Assembly (NCBI GenBank): GCA_947450405.1
Contig: CANFVI010000093.1
Location: forward strand, 1 to 6,564
Length of the DNA stretch: 6,564 bases
Direction: 5' to 3'
Origin: Flavobacteriales bacterium
GTDB lineage: Bacteria > Bacteroidota > Bacteroidia > NS11-12g > UBA955
Made by a program: the position numbers and the translations under genes. The notes beneath the pieces are model-generated. The model ran no database searches. It was not told the origin of the DNA and worked only from the letters and a program-made list of their open reading frames with translations. Shown here one piece after another: positions 1-6,564 of the stretch (positions within the stretch are counted from its first letter, which is position 1; each line of letters begins with the position of its first letter).

Positions 1-786
1 ACCACCCAATTCTTTTCCTAAAATCAATAAATCAGGCTTTACATTTTCATGCTGGCAGCAAAACAATTTTCCAGTTCTACCAATTCCAGTTTGCACTTCA
101 TCGGCAATCCATAATACATTGTATTTGTCACATAAATCCCTGACTCCTTTTAAATATCCATTGTCAGGTACAACAACTCCCGCTTCGCCTTGAATTGGTT
201 CAACCATAAACGCACAAACATTGCTATTTTGGAATTTTTCTTCTAATGCAACCAAATCATTATAAGCAACAATTGAAAATCCTGGAACGAACGGACCAAA
301 ATTCCCATAACTGTCGCTATCTGTACTCGAGCTAATTGCGGCAATGGTTCTGCCCCAGAAATTTCCCTCAGCAAAAACAATTTCTGCCTGATTTTCTGCA
401 ATGCCTTTTACTTCATATGCCCATTTTCGGGCAAGTTTGATTGCTGTTTCGCCACCTTCAACGCCTGTATTCATTGGCAACACCCTATCATATCCGAACA
501 ATTCTGTGATGTATTTTTCGTACTCCCCCAAAATATTGTTGTGAAATGCACGGCTCGTAAGTGTTAATTTCTGAGCTTGATTATTGAGCGCTTTGATAAT
601 ACTAGGATGACAATGTCCCTGATTTACTGCAGAATATGCCGATAAAAAATCAAAATATTGTTTTCCTTCTACATCCCAAACAAAAATCCCTTCGCCTTTT
701 TCAATAACAACGGGAATTGGATGGTAATTATGAGCGCCAAATTGATCTTCTAGATCAATGTAATATTGTGAATTTTCCATAGACAT
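1..786 (-). CDS. rocD: Ornithine aminotransferase, N-terminal part (runs off the left edge)
   Basis: PLP-dependent class III aminotransferase, expected to be cytoplasmic. It moves the delta-amino group of ornithine to 2-oxoglutarate, giving glutamate-5-semialdehyde and glutamate (arginine catabolism and proline synthesis). The 262 visible codons are open and match the ornithine-specific subgroup almost throughout: GAHNYHP (17-23), LSAYSAVNQGH (48-58), LTLTSRAF (74-81), MNTGVEGGETA (105-115), NFWGRT (142-147), FMVEPIQGEAGVVVPD (193-208), DEVQTG (229-234). D229 should bind the PLP ring nitrogen and K258 in LILGKEL should form the Schiff base. Y21 and R146 correspond to human OAT Tyr55 and Arg180 (from memory), which contact the ornithine substrate. 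About 140 C-terminal residues lie outside the window. Two in-frame ATGs, at 784-786 and 778-780, are possible starts; neither has a Shine-Dalgarno sequence. The gene is divergent from the next one. Acetylornithine or GABA aminotransferase is much less likely. Confidence 0.96.
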   Translation of the reverse strand, partial: MSMENSQYYIDLEDQFGAHNYHPIPVVIEKGEGIFVWDVEGKQYFDFLSAYSAVNQGHCHPSIIKALNNQAQKLTLTSRAFHNNILGEYEKYITELFGYDRVLPMNTGVEGGETAIKLARKWAYEVKGIAENQAEIVFAEGNFWGRTIAAISSSTDSDSYGNFGPFVPGFSIVAYNDLVALEEKFQNSNVCAFMVEPIQGEAGVVVPDNGYLKGVRDLCDKYNVLWIADEVQTGIGRTGKLFCCQHENVKPDLLILGKELGG

Positions 787-797
787 ATAAATTGTTA

Positions 798-805
798 CAA
801 AATTA
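798..805 (-). promoter_or_regulatory. Candidate Bacteroidota -7 box for rocD
   Basis: On the minus strand this reads TAATTTTG, an exact match to the TAnnTTTG consensus of the Bacteroidota primary sigma factor. I see no convincing -33 TTG at the usual 19-21 base distance. If used, transcription would begin near 791, leaving only about 5 bases before the ATG at 786 or about 11 before the ATG at 780. That geometry mildly favours the inner start or a nearly leaderless mRNA. Confidence 0.35.
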
Positions 806-888
806 CAAACAATCTATTATAATCGCTTGGTATTTTCTTTTGAAAATCTAAAATGCATCCGTTTTATTAATATTTAAGAATATAGTGC

Positions 889-896
889 TATTTTTG
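889..896 (+). promoter_or_regulatory. Candidate Bacteroidota -7 box for the 908 gene
   Basis: The sequence TATTTTTG matches TAnnTTTG exactly. The stretch 17-23 bases upstream is T-rich (861-870) but has no TTG, so the -33 element is weak or missing. A start of transcription about 7 bases downstream (near 903) would give a leader of only about 5 bases before the ATG at 908. Confidence 0.35.
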
Positions 897-907
897 ACCT
901 TGCAGCC

Positions 908-3900
908 ATGTTGAGATTTTTCGGTTTGAATAAAGGTTTATTTGTGTTTTGGGGGACATTTATTTGTTCGATCATTACCTATGGACAATCAATAGAACCA
1001 AATTCAAAAATCAGCGTGCAAGGACAAGTTGAAATCGTGATGTCTCATGATTTGTCTAATCGGTTGGAATTGAACCACAAGTTTACAGATAGCATTTTTG
1101 CCATTGCACAAAATACCACGCTAGAGTTAGAGAAAAATCTCTTATATAAAATGTCTGATAAAGTTCATCTTATTTTATTTGATCAATTGGATGAATATCA
1201 AAATTATCAGAGAAATCATTTTACAGGAAATTTTGAGAATACATTTTCAGAAAAAGAAGCTTTTGGCATTTATTTTCCCGTGTTTTTAATGGGAAATATC
1301 TCAGACATTAAAATCCAATTGCGTTATGGCATTGCAAAGCAATTCATTGATGAATATTTGTTCGGTCTAACTTTAAGAGAAAAATCAGACAATGCCTATT
1401 CCCAGAGGGTTCCTGATTGGATGGTTTATGGATTTGTTAATTACTTTGCAAATAGCATCCAAGTAATAGATTTTCAAAAGTTTGAACTTTACAACAACCT
1501 TGGTAAATTCAACAGCATCAATAATATTCCTAAAGCTGAACAACATATTTTTGGCACTGTTTTGTGGTATTTGTTTGAGAAAGAAAAAGGCAAAAAATTC
1601 AATAGCGCATTTTGGAATTTAATTCGGTCAGCAAACAGTTTTGAAAACTCATTCGGTTATTATTTTGGAATTAGTTTTAAAGATTGGCTAAAAGAAAGAA
1701 CCAAAGAAATTGAAAATTTCAAATCCAAGAGAACCCTTAATTATGACTATCAGATAACTAAATCTAAAAAATCCGATGGAATCATTACCATATTGCAAAG
1801 TGAAAACTTGAGTTCGTCTCAAATGATCAGAATAGAATATCCATTACATGAGAAAATTATTTCAAAAAATGCAATCAAATATGAAACCATTGCAGAAAAT
1901 AATTACGTTGGATTATATCCCTCAATTCAATTGAATCAAACGTCGTTTTACAATGACAACAAAATTGAGGCGTTGCTTTATTTCAGCAACCATGAATGGC
2001 ATTTCAAATTGTCTAAAATCGTCAAGAACCTAGGCAAATTCGGAATATTTCGAAGTTTGAAACTTCTTAATGATAGTTTTTATGCCATTTTTGAAGACAT
2101 TGGTGAGAGTTATCTGGTTAATTTAAGTGGAAAAACTATCCCTGTACTTTTTAATGCTAACCATCAAAATAAAATTGAAGATTATCTGATCAATTCAGAT
2201 CTATCAATTATTTTGTCATCAGTTGAATATTCAATTAAATTAGATAAATTCAAAGCTCAAATTCAATTCATTACCAATGGAAATACGAAAACCATCTATG
2301 CAGATGATGAAGTACATTTTCCGGTAAGTATCAAAAACTTCATACAAGAATCACCAAACAGAATTAGCTTTATTCGAAGTTCAGAGTCGAATCAAAAGTT
2401 AATTTATTTAGAAAACAAAAATAACACATGGAATGTGAAAGCATTAGATACTAAAGGACTATTTTATTCGCAAACGATCAGTAACAACAAGAAATCCATT
2501 TTTGAAATCTATTATAACAATAATTATTTTTACGTCAATGAGTTGGGGCTAGGTGAAGATTTTGTATTGTCAGACACATTTAAACCGAAATCTTATTCAT
2601 TCGATACATTCAAAAAAGTGGCCATTGAAAACAAACCAAAATTGATGGATAGTTCCTATGGCTATTTTATAAGTAATTTCAAAATCTCACCGAATCGAAA
2701 ACGCACCCATTATTCGAAAATTGAGAACATAAAACCACCTATCCTATCAAATTATGAAAATTGGTTCTACGCCACAAATGTGAACTTCCAATTGAGCAAC
2801 GAAGAAATGAATTTGCCATACAGCATTGATGTGCCAATTAAATCTTTATTTAATTCTTTTTATACCTTATACTTAAATGGGAAATTGGCAAGTTCAAATA
2901 ACAAACATAAGATTGATTTTAACGCGTTTACCAATCCCAATAGAAGGAGAATTGGGTTATCGTTTTTGTACGCTTACTTATTGAATTCTAACTTAACATC
3001 TAGTACAGAATTTAATTACAGATTAAGGGAATACATTACAGAAAATAATTTATCGTCAAATAGAAATAGAACCTTTTTAATTCAACATAATATTACAAAA
3101 AAGCATCCTTTTTTAAGCTTATCTGCAGGTGGAAGTTATCAATTTCAGCAAATTATTTATTTAAATAATAATCCAGGGTTATCTGAATTCCAAAACAAAA
3201 ATCAACATTTTGCAGGATTCCAATTTTGCGCAAACATTAGTAGCAAGCAAATTCTAAATAGAAATTCAAATTTTCACTTTCAAACAAGTGCTACTTACGT
3301 CCCTCAAATTACCCTGAACAGCAATGAAATAAAAAACAGTAGTTATTTGAAATTGAATGGTTTGGTAGTATATGAGTCAACGTATTTCAAATTGCGAAGT
3401 GCTTTAAATGCGAAGTATGCTATAGGAGAATCGTACATTTTAAATTTTATTGGGGGAAGCAAGGGCTGGATTAATGAAAATCAATTCAATGGCAACCAAA
3501 TTAGACTCATTAATAGGAATGATTTTTTGCAAATTCAAAATGCCGGAAACATTCGTGGATTTTATGCAGGAGATAGAATTGGAAGTAGCAGTATTTGTAG
3601 TCAATCCGAATTTACCTTTTGCCCAGTTCAACTATTGCCAATCGGTGTTATTGAATCGCGTTTTTTCAAAACCTTAACCCTAGTTGCATTTTGTGATTTA
3701 GGAACTGCATTTATTGGCAAAACACCTTCAGAATCAAGCAACCCTTTCAATACCCAAATTTTTACCAATCCCAATTACCAAATCTCTATCACAGCATCTA
3801 GAAATCCATATTTAATTGGAGTGGGTTATGGTGTTAACGCAGAAATTTTTGGGTATGATGTTCGAGTTGAATATGGGTATGGTTATAAAGAAAATTTGTG

Positions 3901-3943
3901 GCAAAAACCTATTTTACATATTGGTTTTGGAAAGAATTTTTAA
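908..3943 (+). CDS. Large secreted TolB-like outer-membrane protein: degenerate peptidase-MA-like N-terminus, beta-rich middle, Omp85/D15-like barrel
   Basis: A 1011-residue protein whose exact role I cannot name. What is seen: a signal peptide (hydrophobic 11-25, likely cleavage after YGQ at 25-27, a common Bacteroidota site), so the ATG at 908 is well supported. Residues about 37-270 resemble the gluzincin/peptidase-MA region of Bacteroidota 'TolB-like' proteins, ending in PDWMVYGFVNYFA (169-181). The position expected for HExxH reads YGIAK (140-144), and the usual Glu of WFxEGLAEY is Tyr174, so zinc binding appears lost. Residues about 280-600 are rich in alternating hydrophobic/polar strands and may be a worn-down beta-propeller. 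Residues about 640-1011 look like an outer-membrane barrel, with IRGFYAGDRIGSS (882-894) resembling the Omp85 loop-6 VRGF/Y motif, then FFKTLTLVAFCDLGTAF (919-935) and a terminal FGKNF ending in Phe. Inference: an outer-membrane protein with a large periplasmic or surface part, possibly in envelope biogenesis. Assignment as a CDS is near certain; the fold assignment is moderate. Confidence 0.62.
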   Translation: MLRFFGLNKGLFVFWGTFICSIITYGQSIEPNSKISVQGQVEIVMSHDLSNRLELNHKFTDSIFAIAQNTTLELEKNLLYKMSDKVHLILFDQLDEYQNYQRNHFTGNFENTFSEKEAFGIYFPVFLMGNISDIKIQLRYGIAKQFIDEYLFGLTLREKSDNAYSQRVPDWMVYGFVNYFANSIQVIDFQKFELYNNLGKFNSINNIPKAEQHIFGTVLWYLFEKEKGKKFNSAFWNLIRSANSFENSFGYYFGISFKDWLKERTKEIENFKSKRTLNYDYQITKSKKSDGIITILQSENLSSSQMIRIEYPLHEKIISKNAIKYETIAENNYVGLYPSIQLNQTSFYNDNKIEALLYFSNHEWHFKLSKIVKNLGKFGIFRSLKLLNDSFYAIFEDIGESYLVNLSGKTIPVLFNANHQNKIEDYLINSDLSIILSSVEYSIKLDKFKAQIQFITNGNTKTIYADDEVHFPVSIKNFIQESPNRISFIRSSESNQKLIYLENKNNTWNVKALDTKGLFYSQTISNNKKSIFEIYYNNNYFYVNELGLGEDFVLSDTFKPKSYSFDTFKKVAIENKPKLMDSSYGYFISNFKISPNRKRTHYSKIENIKPPILSNYENWFYATNVNFQLSNEEMNLPYSIDVPIKSLFNSFYTLYLNGKLASSNNKHKIDFNAFTNPNRRRIGLSFLYAYLLNSNLTSSTEFNYRLREYITENNLSSNRNRTFLIQHNITKKHPFLSLSAGGSYQFQQIIYLNNNPGLSEFQNKNQHFAGFQFCANISSKQILNRNSNFHFQTSATYVPQITLNSNEIKNSSYLKLNGLVVYESTYFKLRSALNAKYAIGESYILNFIGGSKGWINENQFNGNQIRLINRNDFLQIQNAGNIRGFYAGDRIGSSSICSQSEFTFCPVQLLPIGVIESRFFKTLTLVAFCDLGTAFIGKTPSESSNPFNTQIFTNPNYQISITASRNPYLIGVGYGVNAEIFGYDVRVEYGYGYKENLWQKPILHIGFGKNF

Positions 3944-3972
3944 AAAAAATACATCATTCGTAAATATTGCTG

Positions 3973-3980
3973 TACTTTTG
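3973..3980 (+). promoter_or_regulatory. Candidate -7 box of the mreBCD-mrdA operon promoter
   Basis: TACTTTTG is an exact TAnnTTTG match in the 67-base gap after the preceding stop codon. The predicted transcription start is near 3987, giving a leader of about 24 bases. No TTG stands at the -33 distance; that stretch is an A-run just after the upstream stop. No hairpin terminator is visible in the gap, so read-through from the upstream gene is possible. Confidence 0.45.
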
Positions 3981-4010
3981 TGATTATTTTGCAAAACAAA
4001 CAATTTTTTA

Positions 4011-5036
4011 ATGGGAATCTTTAGTTTTCTAACACAAGAATTAGCCATCGATTTAGGGACGGCCAATACCTTAATTATTCACAAGGATAAGGTCGTTGTT
4101 GACGAGCCTTCTATCATTGCAATCGAGCGCAATACCGGCAATGTTATTGCAATTGGTAGAGATGCAATGCAAATGTTTGGTAAGGAAAACGAAGGTATTC
4201 GCACAATACGTCCGTTGAAAGATGGTGTAATTGCAGATTTCCAAGCGGCTGAACATATGATTCGCGGTATGATCAAAATGATGAATCAACGCCAACATTG
4301 GATCAGTCCTCAATTAAAAATGGTAATTTGTATTCCATCTGGAATTACAGAAGTTGAAAAACGTGCAGTAAAAGATAGCGCTGAAAGAAGCGGTGCCAAA
4401 GAAGTTTATTTGATTCACGAACCAATGGCTGCTGCTGTAGGTATTGGAATTGATGTAACCCAACCTTCTGGTAACATGATTATTGATATTGGAGGTGGTA
4501 CTACTGAAATTGCAATTATTGCACTTGGTGGAATTGTTTGCGACGAAAGTATCCGTGTTGCTGGAGATGAATTCAACTTAGACATTGTTGAATACATGAG
4601 AAGAGAGCACAACCTACTCATTGGTGAAAGAACTGCTGAAAAAATCAAAATTAATATTGGTAGTGCGTTACAAGAATTGGAAAATCCACCAGAAGATTAC
4701 GCTGTATTTGGCCGTGATTTGATGACAGGTATTCCAAAGTCTATCCATGTATCTTACAATGAAATAGCCCGTTCTCTAGACAAAAGCATCATGAAGGTTG
4801 AAGAAGCAATTCTAAGAGCACTTGAACAAGCTCCACCAGAATTAAGTGCCGATATCTTAACAAATGGTATTTGGTTAACAGGCGGTGGTGCATTATTAAG
4901 AGGTTTGGATAAAAGAATTTCAGCCAAAACAAAATTAAAAGTGAGTATTGCTGAAGATCCATTGCGTGCTGTTGTTCGTGGAACAGGTACTGCATTGAAA
5001 AATATTGGCAAATTCAAATTCTTAATGACAGCTTAA
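4011..5036 (+). CDS. mreB: Rod shape-determining protein MreB (bacterial actin)
   Basis: A cytoplasmic, membrane-associated actin homologue that forms short ATP-dependent filaments positioning the elongation machinery for lateral-wall peptidoglycan synthesis. At 341 residues it is full length for the family. All nucleotide-site motifs are present: phosphate-1 DLGTANT (14-20), the catalytic Glu in HEPMAAA (E137), phosphate-2 DIGGGTTEIA (159-168), and the adenosine motif TGGGALLRGL (290-299). The hydrophobic start MGIFSFL could serve as the short amphipathic membrane anchor. The ATG at 4011 gives the usual short lead into the first phosphate loop; there is no Shine-Dalgarno sequence, as is normal for Bacteroidota. 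It is the first gene of the operon, with mreC starting 11 bases after its stop. No missing residues or frame damage seen. MreB-like paralogues such as Mbl are possible in principle, but the mreC-mreD context argues for MreB itself. Confidence 0.97.
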   Translation: MGIFSFLTQELAIDLGTANTLIIHKDKVVVDEPSIIAIERNTGNVIAIGRDAMQMFGKENEGIRTIRPLKDGVIADFQAAEHMIRGMIKMMNQRQHWISPQLKMVICIPSGITEVEKRAVKDSAERSGAKEVYLIHEPMAAAVGIGIDVTQPSGNMIIDIGGGTTEIAIIALGGIVCDESIRVAGDEFNLDIVEYMRREHNLLIGERTAEKIKINIGSALQELENPPEDYAVFGRDLMTGIPKSIHVSYNEIARSLDKSIMKVEEAILRALEQAPPELSADILTNGIWLTGGGALLRGLDKRISAKTKLKVSIAEDPLRAVVRGTGTALKNIGKFKFLMTA

Positions 5037-5047
5037 TACAGTAACGT

Positions 5048-5908
5048 ATGTTTATTGTACTGCAATGGCTTAAGAGAAACTCCTACCCTTTGCTTGCATT
5101 ATTTTTATTTGGCTTTGCCGTTAATCAAATAATGCGTTTTCAAATTTATCAGCATAGTTATTATTACAATTCAAGTATTTCCTTTTTCAGAACCATTGAC
5201 CAATGGAGAAACAATGTTTCATCCTATTTGAATCTGAAAAACGAAAATGAAGGATTACGACAAGAAAACTTACGTTTAAGAAGTCAATTGGGCATCAACA
5301 AAATCGCTGTAAATACATTTAAAGATACTGTATACTTTGATTCAATTTCTAAATCTTTAAGCAATTACAAAGTTGCTTATACATATATCAGAGCAAATAT
5401 CGTTCGAAACACTGTTAGCAGTAGAAATAATTATTTTATCATAGACCAAGGTAAAAACCAAGGTGTATTGGAAGGAATGGCCGTTATTTCTCCAACAGGA
5501 ATTGTGGGTGTTATTATCAACACTGCAGAGAACTTTTCACGAGGCATGTCTGTCTTAAATAGCAAATTCGAAATTACCCCCTACATACCTAAAATAGAAC
5601 TTCGACAAGGTGTAATTGGTTGGAGCGGAATGGATTATACTGTGGCCGATTTAAAAGAGGTAAATAGAACTGAGCAGCTTAAGAAAGGAATGGAAGTAGT
5701 TACAAGTAATTACTCCTCTATTTTCCCTCCAAATATTCCAATTGGAACTATCAAAGAAGTATCACAAAAAAACAATTCTAATTTCCATCAAATTACCATT
5801 AAGCTGTCAACAGATTTTAGTAGATTGCAAACAGTATATTGCATTAAAAACAACTACCATTTGGAAATTGACTCTCTGTCTAACCCTATAAATGATGAAG
5901 TAAAATGA
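5048..5908 (+). CDS. mreC: Rod shape-determining protein MreC
   Basis: A single-pass inner-membrane protein that forms a periplasmic scaffold in the elongasome and activates PBP2. The 286 residues show the family layout: a short cytoplasmic N-terminus, a membrane helix at about 13-29, a coiled-coil-like stretch at about 58-82 (ENEGLRQENLRLRSQL), then the two-part beta domain. Family signatures are visible as IIDQGKNQGVLEGM (131-144) followed by SPTGIVG (148-154), and TSNYSSIFPPNIPIGTI (219-235), which matches the usual TSG...FPxGxPVG motif. The start is 11 bases after the mreB stop and its last codon overlaps mreD. It has a polar tail of about 15 residues and no long C-terminal extension, so it is at the shorter end of the family. 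It is likely co-transcribed with mreB and has no promoter of its own that I can see. Confidence 0.95.
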   Translation: MFIVLQWLKRNSYPLLALFLFGFAVNQIMRFQIYQHSYYYNSSISFFRTIDQWRNNVSSYLNLKNENEGLRQENLRLRSQLGINKIAVNTFKDTVYFDSISKSLSNYKVAYTYIRANIVRNTVSSRNNYFIIDQGKNQGVLEGMAVISPTGIVGVIINTAENFSRGMSVLNSKFEITPYIPKIELRQGVIGWSGMDYTVADLKEVNRTEQLKKGMEVVTSNYSSIFPPNIPIGTIKEVSQKNNSNFHQITIKLSTDFSRLQTVYCIKNNYHLEIDSLSNPINDEVK

Positions 5909-6411
5909 TTGCTTTCTTAAGATTATTCCTAATTGCGGCAGTCCTTGCTTTCTTACAAGCATTTATCATTCAACAAGTTGACATGGGAGTTTGGTTGCGA
6001 CCAATGCCTTATCTGCTTTTGTTTTTCATTACCCCTATCAATATTAACAAATATGGTATTTTGTTGGGTGGATTTTTCTTCGGGTTGTTCATTGATGTTT
6101 TGGCGGGTAATTTTGGAATTCACGCTGCAAGTATTGTTGCCGTATTATATGCTAAAAACTTTATCGATCAACGATTTATTGACTTTGATTCTCTCAAACT
6201 ACAGGGTGAAACTTATGTTACCGTAAACACGAAAGGTTGGATGTTTTTTAGTTATTATGCATTATCCATCATTGCAATTCATCACTTAACATTTTTCATG
6301 TTAGATTATTTTGAATTTGTGAGTTTCTTTAGAATTTTACTCTCAACCGTAGTCAGTGCAATTGGTTCGTTTTTATTAATTTTATTGTTCAAATCAATAA
6401 TTAAAAGCTAA
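5905..6411 (+). CDS. mreD: Rod shape-determining protein MreD
   Basis: A small polytopic inner-membrane protein of the elongasome that partners MreC and modulates MreC-PBP2 activation. The 168 residues are strongly hydrophobic, with likely membrane segments at about 5-22, 34-44, 51-66, 71-84, 113-133 and 141-164. The best family signature is GLFIDVLAGNFGIHA (60-74), corresponding to the conserved G-hydrophobic-D-hydrophobic-G-x-x-G-hydrophobic-H/N pattern of MreD. MreD diverges fast in sequence, so position in the operon adds much of the weight. Its ATG overlaps the mreC stop codon as ATGA (5905-5908), indicating translational coupling. Length is normal for the family, and nothing looks broken. 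Confidence 0.92.
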   Translation: MIAFLRLFLIAAVLAFLQAFIIQQVDMGVWLRPMPYLLLFFITPININKYGILLGGFFFGLFIDVLAGNFGIHAASIVAVLYAKNFIDQRFIDFDSLKLQGETYVTVNTKGWMFFSYYALSIIAIHHLTFFMLDYFEFVSFFRILLSTVVSAIGSFLLILLFKSIIKS

Positions 6412-6418
6412 AAAAACG

Positions 6419-6564
6419 ATGCAAGACTTAAACAAAGACCGCTCGAAAGTCTTCGTTATTATTTTCCTAGTTATTTTATCGGCTTTTATCTATAAAGTGG
6501 GTTCCCTCCAGTTGATGGACGACCACTACGAGCAAAAAGCCATCAATAATGCCTTAAATAAAAT
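6419..6564 (+). CDS. mrdA: Penicillin-binding protein 2, N-terminal 48 codons (runs off the right edge)
   Basis: The elongation-specific transpeptidase that cross-links lateral-wall peptidoglycan together with RodA. Only the N-terminus is visible: a short charged cytoplasmic tail (MQDLNKDRSK), one membrane helix (about 11-26, VFVIIFLVILSAFIYK), then SLQLMDDHYEQKAINNALNK, which follows the typical PBP2 juxtamembrane pattern (LFxLQV.DxxYxxxAxNN). The catalytic SxxK, SxN and KTG motifs lie outside the window. The ATG is 7 bases after the mreD stop, completing the standard mreB-mreC-mreD-mrdA order. Short sequence alone would not fully separate it from other class B PBPs; the context makes PBP2 the clear choice. 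Confidence 0.88.
   Translation, partial: MQDLNKDRSKVFVIIFLVILSAFIYKVGSLQLMDDHYEQKAINNALNK

Larger units (their letters stand above)
787..907. other. Divergent intergenic region between rocD and the large outer-membrane protein gene
   Basis: This 121-base AT-rich region separates two genes transcribed away from each other. It holds one TAnnTTTG box pointing each way, close to the respective start codons. I found no clear operator palindrome, riboswitch or hairpin, and no small ORF worth calling. Confidence 0.6.

Noticed and set aside
3440..3677. Overlapping small ORFs on both strands (3440-3631 minus, 3450-3677 plus) inside the 1011-residue gene.
   Set aside because: They lie entirely within a well-supported barrel-coding region, show no domain features and no promoter, and look like frame shadows.
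3931..3960. A/T-rich run after the stop at 3943 as a possible intrinsic terminator.
   Set aside because: No stem with a loop precedes a T-run on the coding strand; the run is mostly A and is better explained by base composition.
4071..5017. Several minus-strand ORFs of 65-87 codons opposite mreB.
   Set aside because: mreB is highly conserved on the plus strand. The antisense frames are low-complexity shadows with no initiation signals.
5933..6226. A 97-codon plus-strand ORF in another frame within mreD.
   Set aside because: It overlaps a hydrophobic, family-typical mreD frame that is coupled by ATGA to mreC; the alternative frame has no recognisable features.
6420..6564. Slightly higher GC content at the start of mrdA than in the neighbouring genes.
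   Set aside because: Only about 145 bases are visible. The sequence fits the expected operon gene, and the shift is too small and short to suggest transfer.
1..6564. CRISPR arrays, insertion sequences, tRNA genes, toxin-antitoxin or defence genes.
   Set aside because: No spaced direct repeats, terminal inverted repeats, transposase motifs or tRNA-like cloverleaf sequences were seen, and coding density with core genes leaves little room for them.

Overview
The window looks like chromosomal DNA from a member of the Bacteroidota. The base composition is AT-rich. Start codons lack Shine-Dalgarno sequences. A TAnnTTTG box, the -7 promoter element typical of this phylum, lies upstream of each of the three transcription units. 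The gene set also fits: an ornithine aminotransferase very close to the eukaryotic/Bacteroidota type, a roughly 1000-residue 'TolB-like' outer-membrane protein with a signal peptide cut after a Gln, and an mreB-mreC-mreD-mrdA cell-shape operon. I cannot name the genus from the sequence.

Layout. Positions 1-786 (minus strand) hold the N-terminal two thirds of ornithine aminotransferase (rocD), running off the left edge. A 121-base divergent intergenic region (787-907) carries back-to-back promoter candidates. Positions 908-3943 (plus) encode a 1011-residue secreted protein. Its N-terminal region resembles the peptidase-MA/gluzincin fold with the metal-binding residues lost. Its middle is all-beta and its C-terminus is an Omp85/D15-like barrel. 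A 67-base gap with a good TAnnTTTG box leads into mreB (4011-5036), mreC (5048-5908), mreD (5905-6411) and the first 48 codons of mrdA/PBP2 (6419 to the right edge).

How the genes work together. MreB filaments, the MreC periplasmic scaffold, the MreD membrane protein and PBP2 transpeptidase form the core of the elongasome (Rod complex), which directs lateral-wall peptidoglycan synthesis. The 11-base gap, the 4-base ATGA overlap and the 7-base gap between these genes indicate one co-transcribed and partly translationally coupled unit; rodA would be the expected next gene. The large outer-membrane protein is co-directional but appears to have its own promoter, and its link to wall growth is unproven. 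The rocD gene is metabolic (arginine/ornithine to proline/glutamate) and divergent, with no evident functional link.

I see no mobile elements, tRNA or rRNA genes, CRISPR arrays, or clear factor-independent terminators. Most of the window is ordinary core genome. The one protein worth real attention is the 1011-residue fusion, which I read as a metal-free pseudoprotease domain joined to an Omp85-type barrel.
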